Part shown: in pieces, positions 7,321 to 11,935 of the stretch
How positions within the stretch are numbered: position 1 is the first letter of the stretch
Layout: the number at the start of each line of letters is the position of its first letter
Source: an uncultured bacterium
GTDB taxonomy: Bacteria > Actinomycetota > Actinomycetes > S36-B12
Assembly (NCBI GenBank): GCA_903896585.1
Contig: CAITYI010000321.1
Location: 1-11,935, forward strand
Direction of reading: 5' to 3'
Length of the DNA: 11,935 nucleotides
Translations under genes and position numbers: made by a program
Notes under the pieces: model-generated
The model's input: only the letters and a program-made list of their open reading frames with translations
What the model was told of the DNA's origin: nothing
Databases searched by the model: none

Positions 7321-8483
7321 GTGTGACTGCGGCGCATGGCTTTCTGGCGGCTGGCGTGCGCGCCGGTATTAAGCAATCAGGAAAGCCAGATGTAGCCGTG
7401 ATCGTGAATGAAGGCCCCAGTGACGTTGCGGTTGCTGTGTTCACCACGAACACATTTGCTGCGGCTCCGGTGATCTGGTCGCGCCAAGTAGTGGCCGATG
7501 GCAGCGCACGGATAGTCGTAATTAACTCTGGTGGAGCAAATGCATGCACCGGGGCCGGTGGCTTCTCCGATACGCATATCACTGCTGAGCATGCTGCCGG
7601 TTTGGCTCAATCGGTAGGGAAAGATTTTGGTGCTGGCGAAGTCGTGGTGTGCTCAACAGGTCTGATTGGTGAGCGGCTACCAATGGAGAAATTATTGAGG
7701 GGAGTTGACTCCGCATTTGCAGCTGCGAGTTTTGATGGCGGGGATTCGGCTGCAACAGCAATCATGACAACGGATTCAGTTCCTAAAGTGTCTGTGGCTC
7801 ACGGTTCTGGTTACACCGTTGGGGGAATGGCAAAAGGTGCGGGCATGCTTGCACCGGGGTTGGCAACCATGCTGGTCTTCATAACTTCTGATGCGCTAGT
7901 TACTCGCGAGGTCGCAGACTCAGCACTACGCCAAGCGACCGCACACACATTCGACCGAATTGACTCTGATGGCTGCATGAGCACCAATGACACCGTGCTC
8001 CTGATGGCGAACGGAGCCTCAGGTGTTGCACCTGAGGCTGCTGCATTTGCCAGCGTTGTGTGGGAGGTCTGTGCCGACCTCGCACGTCAATTAATTGCCG
8101 ATGCAGAGGGTGCTTCCAAGGACATAGCGATCACTGTCAGTGGAGCAGCGACGGAAGCTGATGCCCTGGAGGCCGCCCGCGCAATTGGTCGAAGCAATTT
8201 ATTGAAGTGTGCGATTCACGGTGAAGATCCCAATTGGGGTCGGGTGCTTTCCGCTTTGGGAACCACATCTGCGTCCTTTGACCCAACCGAAGTCGACGTA
8301 TCCATTAATGGAATCACGGTAAGCAGGGGTGGAGAAATTGGTGATCCCCGTGACCTCGTTGACATGGGGCCCCGAGAAGTTTTTATTGGTGTGGAACTAA
8401 ATGCGGGAGTGTCTGCTGCGACGATTTGGACTAATGATTTGACGGCAGATTATGTTCACGAGAATTCGGCGTACTCCACATGA
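7317..8483 (+). CDS. argJ: Glutamate N-acetyltransferase / ornithine acetyltransferase (self-cleaving ArgJ)
   Basis: Transfers the acetyl group from N-acetylornithine to glutamate, releasing ornithine and regenerating acetylglutamate. Some members also use acetyl-CoA; sequence alone does not settle which type this is. The signature AKGAGMLAPGLATML contains the self-cleavage site, with nucleophile T184. Processing should give an alpha chain of 183 residues and a beta chain of 205. Other motifs are TNTFAAAPV, VINSGGANACTGAGG, STGLIGERLP, SDGCMSTNDTV and HGEDPNWGRV. The 388 residues are usual for the family. The ATG overlaps the argC stop by four bases; AGGTGG at 7305-7310 may serve as ribosome site. 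The gene carries an unusually perfect inverted repeat at 8015-8039. Confidence 0.96.
   Translation: MSVTAAHGFLAAGVRAGIKQSGKPDVAVIVNEGPSDVAVAVFTTNTFAAAPVIWSRQVVADGSARIVVINSGGANACTGAGGFSDTHITAEHAAGLAQSVGKDFGAGEVVVCSTGLIGERLPMEKLLRGVDSAFAAASFDGGDSAATAIMTTDSVPKVSVAHGSGYTVGGMAKGAGMLAPGLATMLVFITSDALVTREVADSALRQATAHTFDRIDSDGCMSTNDTVLLMANGASGVAPEAAAFASVVWEVCADLARQLIADAEGASKDIAITVSGAATEADALEAARAIGRSNLLKCAIHGEDPNWGRVLSALGTTSASFDPTEVDVSINGITVSRGGEIGDPRDLVDMGPREVFIGVELNAGVSAATIWTNDLTADYVHENSAYST
8015..8039 (+). repeat. Perfect 11-bp inverted repeat (hairpin) inside argJ
   Basis: The arms are AGCCTCAGGTG (8015-8025) and CACCTGAGGCT (8029-8039), exact reverse complements separated by TTG. In RNA this would be a strong GC-rich hairpin with a three-base loop, in the codons for about residues 233-241 (NGASGVAPEAAA region). 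No T-run follows, so it does not look like an intrinsic terminator. It could be an RNA stability or pausing element, or chance. Confidence 0.75.
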
Positions 8484-8490
8484 GTAAACC

Positions 8491-9369
8491 ATGACATCAG
8501 CAACCCAAGGCGGATCGGAATTATTCGCGGAGATCTCTCCTCTGTTACAGCCATTTATCGGTGCCACCGTTGTGATCAAGTATGGCGGAAATGCGATGGT
8601 AGATGTCTCACTGCAGAGGGCGTTTGCCCAGGATGTTGTCTTTCTCCATCAAGCAGGATTACACCCAGTTGTTGTTCACGGAGGTGGACCACAAATTAAT
8701 GAAATGCTGAACAAGTTAGGAATCACATCTGAATTTATTGGTGGGTTGAGGAAGACAACACCTGAGATCATGGAAGTTGTAGGCATGGTCCTGGTAGGGC
8801 AAGTGCAGCGTGAACTCGTTGGCTTAATCAACGAATTTAGCCCTCGTGCCGTTGGTGTCTCCGGTGAAGATTCCCGAATGCTTCTTGCGGAGAAGCGCGA
8901 AGCATCTGTCAACGGAGAGCCCGTTGATATTGGGCTCGTTGGTGACATTATTGAGGTGAGCACATCTCTCGTAGAGACTCTGGTGAACAGCGGCTTTATT
9001 CCGGTCATCTCGACTGTTGCTAAGGACGGAAGTGGCATGACCATGAACGTCAATGCCGACACAGCAGCGGCGGCTCTTGCTCAAGCATTAGGCGCAGAGA
9101 AATTCGTTGTGTTGACTGATGTTGAAGGTTTGTATCGCGATTGGCCGCAGAGCAGCGAGGTCATTGCATCCATTACGACTGAAGAATTGAGCGAACTTTT
9201 ACCGTCTTTAGCTTCTGGGATGGTGCCCAAAATGGAAGCATGCCTGCGTGCTGTTGAGGGGGGAGTTCCGCGAGCCCACGTAATCGATGGCCGAGTACCG
9301 CATGCGCTCCTACTTGAAGTCTTCACCAATGGTGGGGCAGGAACTGTTGTGGTGGGCTCCCATGAATAA
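8491..9369 (+). CDS. argB: Acetylglutamate kinase, predicted arginine-sensitive type
   Basis: Phosphorylates N-acetylglutamate on its gamma carboxyl, the usual control step when ArgJ recycles acetyl groups. Amino-acid-kinase motifs: KYGGNAM at 30-36 (K30 aligns with the phosphoryl-transfer lysine), HGGGPQIN at 63-70, GLRKTT with R87, VNADTAAAALAQAL, and VLTDVEGLY. The protein has 292 residues and carries an N-terminal helix extension of about 25 residues ahead of the core, plus the C-terminal HVIDGRVPHALLLEVFTNGGAGT segment. These are features of hexameric, arginine-inhibited kinases and are absent from the 258-residue E. coli enzyme; feedback inhibition by arginine is therefore inferred. Seven bases separate it from argJ, with no strong ribosome site. 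Its 3' end overlaps argD by eight bases. Confidence 0.96.
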   Translation: MTSATQGGSELFAEISPLLQPFIGATVVIKYGGNAMVDVSLQRAFAQDVVFLHQAGLHPVVVHGGGPQINEMLNKLGITSEFIGGLRKTTPEIMEVVGMVLVGQVQRELVGLINEFSPRAVGVSGEDSRMLLAEKREASVNGEPVDIGLVGDIIEVSTSLVETLVNSGFIPVISTVAKDGSGMTMNVNADTAAAALAQALGAEKFVVLTDVEGLYRDWPQSSEVIASITTEELSELLPSLASGMVPKMEACLRAVEGGVPRAHVIDGRVPHALLLEVFTNGGAGTVVVGSHE

Positions 9370-10579
9370 CAATGAGTCGGAGAGCAACGCACCATGGGAA
9401 AAGCGTTGGAATCACAGCCTTATGTCTAACTATTCGACACCTCCACTCATGCTCGTGCGAGGTCAAAGCTCACTCGTATGGGATAACACATCCAAGGAAT
9501 ATGTCGATCTGATTGCTGGAATAGCTGTCAATGCACTTGGTCATGGGGATATTCGGTTGACGAATGCATTAATGGAACAAATGGGCACCTTGGGTCATGT
9601 CAGTAATTTATTCGCTCATTCGGGTGCGATTGATGTTGCAGAGAGATTGGCTGGGATTCTTCAATGGCCCGATGCGAAAGTGTTCTTCTGCAATTCCGGT
9701 GCAGAAGCGAACGAAGCTGCACTGAAAATATCTCGACTCACGGGTAAAACACACACGGTTGTTGCTGAGGGCGGGTTCCACGGACGCACCATGGGTGCAC
9801 TTTCATGGACAGCGCAACCGGCCAAACAGGACCCATTCCGCCCGCTGCCAGGCGATGTCACGGTTGTCCCATTTGGCGATACTGAAGCTCTTGCGCAATC
9901 GGTAACGGATCAGACCGCCGCAATTGTGCTTGAGCCGATTCAGGGCGAAGGTGGGGTGAGGGTGGCTCCACCCGGGTATCTGCGCGCTGCGCGTGAAATT
10001 GCGGACAAACATGGAGCGCTTTTGATGCTTGATGAAGTGCAGACAGGAATGGGTCGTACGGGGGATTGGTTTGGTTTCCAGCACGACCTTCCAGATGCGT
10101 CATCGCAACCTGACCTGATCATGTTGGCCAAAGGATTGGGTGCAGGAATCCCAATTGGCGCCGTCGTGGCACGTGGTCGTGCTGCAGAGTTATTTACTCC
10201 TGGCATGCACGGATCAACATTCGGAGGAAATCCACTGAGTACACGTGCCGCTCAGGTCGTGATGGATGTTGTTGAGTCAGACAACCTTCTACTGCGGACC
10301 CAGGAGTTGTTTCATCGCTTCGCCACGGAGTTGCCCGAGCGAACTGGTGGAGTTGTGACCGAGGTGCGCGGTCGAGGATTGCTTCTGGCAGCAGAACTCA
10401 CTGGTGTGACTGCCCAAGACTTCAACACGCTGTTGATGCAGTCCGGTGTGTTGGCAAATGCAGTAACACCGACGGCGATCCGCATGGCTCCCGCTTTGAC
10501 AATCTCCGACACCGAGGTGGAACAGGCATTGCTCGGATGGCAGTTGGCCTCGGAAAAGGTGAAGGCTGGGTCCCCATGA
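9362..10579 (+). CDS. argD: Acetylornithine aminotransferase
   Basis: PLP-dependent class III transaminase converting N-acetylglutamate semialdehyde to N-acetylornithine with glutamate as amino donor. The ATG at 9362 gives 405 residues. Its N-terminus has WEKRWNHSLMSNYSTPPLML, aligning with the mycobacterial RQRWQAVMMNNYGTPP region, so the start at 9362 is preferred over an upstream in-frame ATG at 9287 (inside argB) and over the ATG at 9423. Motifs: FFCNSGAEANEAALK, FHGRTMGALSWT, EPIQGEGGV, the PLP-nitrogen aspartate D224 in LDEVQTGMGRTG, the Schiff-base lysine K257 in MLAKGLGAGIPIGA, and GSTFGGNPL. Such enzymes often also accept succinyldiaminopimelate, a possible second role in lysine synthesis. 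The stop overlaps the argR ATG (ATGA). Confidence 0.96.
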   Translation: MNNNESESNAPWEKRWNHSLMSNYSTPPLMLVRGQSSLVWDNTSKEYVDLIAGIAVNALGHGDIRLTNALMEQMGTLGHVSNLFAHSGAIDVAERLAGILQWPDAKVFFCNSGAEANEAALKISRLTGKTHTVVAEGGFHGRTMGALSWTAQPAKQDPFRPLPGDVTVVPFGDTEALAQSVTDQTAAIVLEPIQGEGGVRVAPPGYLRAAREIADKHGALLMLDEVQTGMGRTGDWFGFQHDLPDASSQPDLIMLAKGLGAGIPIGAVVARGRAAELFTPGMHGSTFGGNPLSTRAAQVVMDVVESDNLLLRTQELFHRFATELPERTGGVVTEVRGRGLLLAAELTGVTAQDFNTLLMQSGVLANAVTPTAIRMAPALTISDTEVEQALLGWQLASEKVKAGSP

Positions 10580-11070
10580 CATCTCCACACACGATGCGTG
10601 CCCGTAGAGCGATCGTTGCTGACCTCATTGCAAGTGACCTAGTGACATCGCAAGATGAACTGCTTGAGTTATTGCGCAAGCAGGGTTTTAAGGTCACGCA
10701 AGCAACTGTTTCGCGGGATCTCGATGCCCTCGGGGCGGTAAAGCAGATCGATGCTGGTGGCACATCCCGATATGTCATTGTTGACCGGATCGCATCGGAT
10801 ACTTCACTCCCTTTGGGGGGTTCCGAACAGGAACTTGTTCGCGTCTGTGGGGAAGTTTTGCTAAGGGCGCAGTCGGCGGCAAACATCGCCGTCCTTCATA
10901 CCCCACCTGGCGCCGCGCAGTACCTGGCCGGTTACCTCGATAGAAGTCGAATCTTCGATAACGTGGGGACGGTGGCCGGCGATGACACGATCATGATTGT
11001 GATGCCCGATTCGAAGGCAGCAGACGACTTGTGCAATACCGTATTGGTGTGGGCTGAAGCCCACGGATGA
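10576..11070 (+). CDS. argR: Arginine repressor
   Basis: Hexameric, arginine-dependent DNA-binding regulator of the arg genes. The ATG at 10576 overlaps the argD stop and gives 164 residues, normal for the family. An internal ATG at residue 7 (10594) is also possible. The N-terminal winged helix-turn-helix holds SQDELLELLRKQGFKVTQAT followed by VSRDL (about 25-49), the family's DNA-recognition motif. The C-terminal oligomerisation and arginine-binding domain holds LHTPPGAAQYLAGYLD (107-122) and GTVAGDDTIMIV (131-142), whose paired aspartates D136-D137 fit the arginine-binding position. The linker (about 70-88) is short and variable. Likely targets include the dyads upstream of argC, so the repressor would control its own run of genes. 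Confidence 0.95.
   Translation: MTSPHTMRARRAIVADLIASDLVTSQDELLELLRKQGFKVTQATVSRDLDALGAVKQIDAGGTSRYVIVDRIASDTSLPLGGSEQELVRVCGEVLLRAQSAANIAVLHTPPGAAQYLAGYLDRSRIFDNVGTVAGDDTIMIVMPDSKAADDLCNTVLVWAEAHG
11049..11064 (+). repeat. GC-rich hairpin at the 3' end of argR
   Basis: GTGGGC (11049-11054), loop TGAA, and GCCCAC (11059-11064) form a perfect six-base stem that ends four bases before the argR stop codon (TGA at 11068-11070) and 22 bases before the argH start. No T-run follows, so it is not a typical terminator. It might modestly affect read-through, RNA processing or argH translation. Confidence 0.5.
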
Positions 11071-11076
11071 AAAGGA
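11071..11076 (+). promoter_or_regulatory. Ribosome binding site of argH
   Basis: AAAGGA directly after the argR stop, ten bases before the ATG at 11087. It supports that ATG as the start and suggests that argH is translated independently of argR, unlike the coupled argC-argJ and argD-argR junctions. Confidence 0.65.
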
Positions 11077-11082
11077 CTAGTA

Positions 11083-11099
11083 GTTCATGACTAATGAAC
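11083..11099 (+). repeat. Inverted repeat spanning the argH start codon
   Basis: GTTCAT (11083-11088), spacer GACTA, and ATGAAC (11094-11099) are exact reverse complements. The AT of the argH ATG lies in the left arm. As RNA it would be a weak A/U-rich stem over the initiation codon; as DNA it could be a protein-binding dyad. The half-site order (TTCAT then ATGAA) is the reverse of a classical ARG box, so it is not called as one. Confidence 0.4.
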
Positions 11100-11935
11100 A
11101 GCCAACTCGCTTGTGGGGCGGAAGGTTTACCGCTGGTCCATCTGATGCAATGGCGGCCTTGAGTGCGTCCACCCACTTCGATTGGCGTCTTGCCCCGTAT
11201 GACATTGCTCAGACCAAGGCACATGCTGAAGTGCTGCACACCGCTGGATTGCTCACCGATGCTGAATTAGTCCAGGTGCTTACAGGTCTTGATCAGTTGC
11301 TCATTGAAGTGCTCTCAGGTGATGTGACACCTGATCCAGCCGATGAAGATGTACATACCGCGATAGAACGAAATCTGATTGAGCGACTTGGCGAAGTGGG
11401 CGGCAAGTTGCGCGCCGGCCGCAGTCGTAATGACCAGGTGTCCACTGACTTTCGACTCTATGTTCGCGATCAAGCTCGATCAATTGCTCGGGCGGTGATT
11501 GAACTGGAACTTGCCCTCCTGACCCAAGCGACTGCCCACGTGGACACATATTCACCTGGATTCACTCACTTGCAACATGCCCAGCCGGTGTCTTTTGGCC
11601 ATGAACTTGCCAAACATGTCCATGCACTAATCCGCGACCTTGAGCGTCTGGCTGATTGGGATCAGCGTGCGGCGCGATCACCTCTGGGTGCGGGTGCACT
11701 AGCGGGCTCAAGTTTAGGTTTGGATCCGCAGACGGTGGCAATTGCCTTGGGTTTTGATCAAGCGTTGAGCAACTCCATTGACGCGACAAGTGATCGGGAT
11801 TGGGTCGCAGAGTTTTTGTTCGTCGCGGCCATGATTGGTGTCCATCTTTCCCGATTAGCTGAGGAAGTCATCCTGATGTCTTCACGGGAATTTGGTTGGG
11901 CAAAGTTGCACGATTCCTGGTCCACGGGTTCATCA
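11087..11935 (+). CDS. argH: Argininosuccinate lyase, 3' end cut by window edge
   Basis: Last enzyme of arginine synthesis; it splits argininosuccinate into arginine and fumarate. The frame is open from the ATG at 11087 to the last base (283 codons). The start gives MTNEQPTRLWGGRFTAGPSD, the conserved ArgH opening. Motifs: DEDVHTAIERNLIERLGEVG, AGRSRNDQVSTDFRLY (S113-R114-N115-D116), and GFTHLQHAQPVSFGHEL with T160-H161 in the catalytic region. The window ends in GSS, the first residues of the fumarase/aspartase-superfamily signature GSSxMPxKxN, so that loop and about 180-190 C-terminal residues are off the window. It lies 16 bases after argR. In mycobacteria argG sits between argR and argH; here it does not. 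Confidence 0.96.
   Translation, partial: MTNEQPTRLWGGRFTAGPSDAMAALSASTHFDWRLAPYDIAQTKAHAEVLHTAGLLTDAELVQVLTGLDQLLIEVLSGDVTPDPADEDVHTAIERNLIERLGEVGGKLRAGRSRNDQVSTDFRLYVRDQARSIARAVIELELALLTQATAHVDTYSPGFTHLQHAQPVSFGHELAKHVHALIRDLERLADWDQRAARSPLGAGALAGSSLGLDPQTVAIALGFDQALSNSIDATSDRDWVAEFLFVAAMIGVHLSRLAEEVILMSSREFGWAKLHDSWSTGSS

Noticed and set aside
9287..9361. Longer ArgD starting inside argB
   Set aside because: The extra 25 residues have no family support and would overlap argB by 83 bases; the ATG at 9362 gives the conserved N-terminus.
10422..10886. 154-codon open frame on the minus strand across argD/argR, and similar minus-strand frames elsewhere (for example 8676-9062 and 3625-4008)
   Set aside because: They are antisense to firmly identified genes, show no recognisable motifs, and have low-complexity Ser/Thr/Arg/Pro-rich compositions typical of shadow frames.
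11049..11080. Intrinsic terminator between argR and argH
   Set aside because: There is a stem but no T-run after it, and argH follows at once with a ribosome site.
11315..11334. TCAGGTG/CACCTGA inverted repeat in argH, sharing its core with the argJ hairpin
   Set aside because: CAGGTG and CACCTG occur many times in the window because of common codon pairs, so a shared regulatory motif is not supported.

Overview
This window looks like a stretch of an actinobacterial chromosome. The evidence is the gene order pheS-pheT-argC-argJ-argB-argD-argR-argH, a Streptomyces-like PheS (N-terminus starting MSAPNK, plus a four-cysteine insert), a fused CysN/CysC, and what looks like a leaderless argC transcript. 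Base composition is fairly balanced by eye, well below that of streptomycetes or mycobacteria. A moderate-GC, perhaps aquatic, actinobacterium is therefore plausible, but the genus cannot be named from this window.

All ten genes lie on the + strand and are packed almost without gaps. Positions 2-2658 hold sulfate activation: the 3' part of cysD (cut by the left edge) and a complete cysNC fusion, which together make APS and then PAPS. Positions 2642-6246 hold pheS and pheT, the two subunits of phenylalanyl-tRNA synthetase. The pheS GTG start lies inside the end of cysNC. Positions 6274-11935 hold arginine synthesis: argC, argJ, argB, argD, the repressor gene argR, and the 5' 60% or so of argH (cut by the right edge).

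The arg enzymes form the acetylated-ornithine cycle: ArgJ makes acetylglutamate and later releases ornithine, while ArgB, ArgC and ArgD carry out the steps between. ArgH is the last enzyme of the pathway. The two enzymes between ornithine and argininosuccinate, ArgF and ArgG, are not in the window, although argF sits between argD and argR, and argG between argR and argH, in mycobacteria. The one clear internal promoter is in the 27-bp pheT-argC gap: a perfect TATAAT six bases before a GTG start, flanked and overlapped by two short dyads whose centres are 20 bp apart, a plausible ArgR operator pair.

I found no mobile element, RNA gene, CRISPR array, intrinsic terminator or unknown gene. No undescribed system is evident. 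The points worth a second look are regulatory (argC promoter/operator, an 11-bp perfect hairpin inside argJ, structures around the argR-argH junction) and genomic (the cysNC-pheS overlap and the missing argF/argG).
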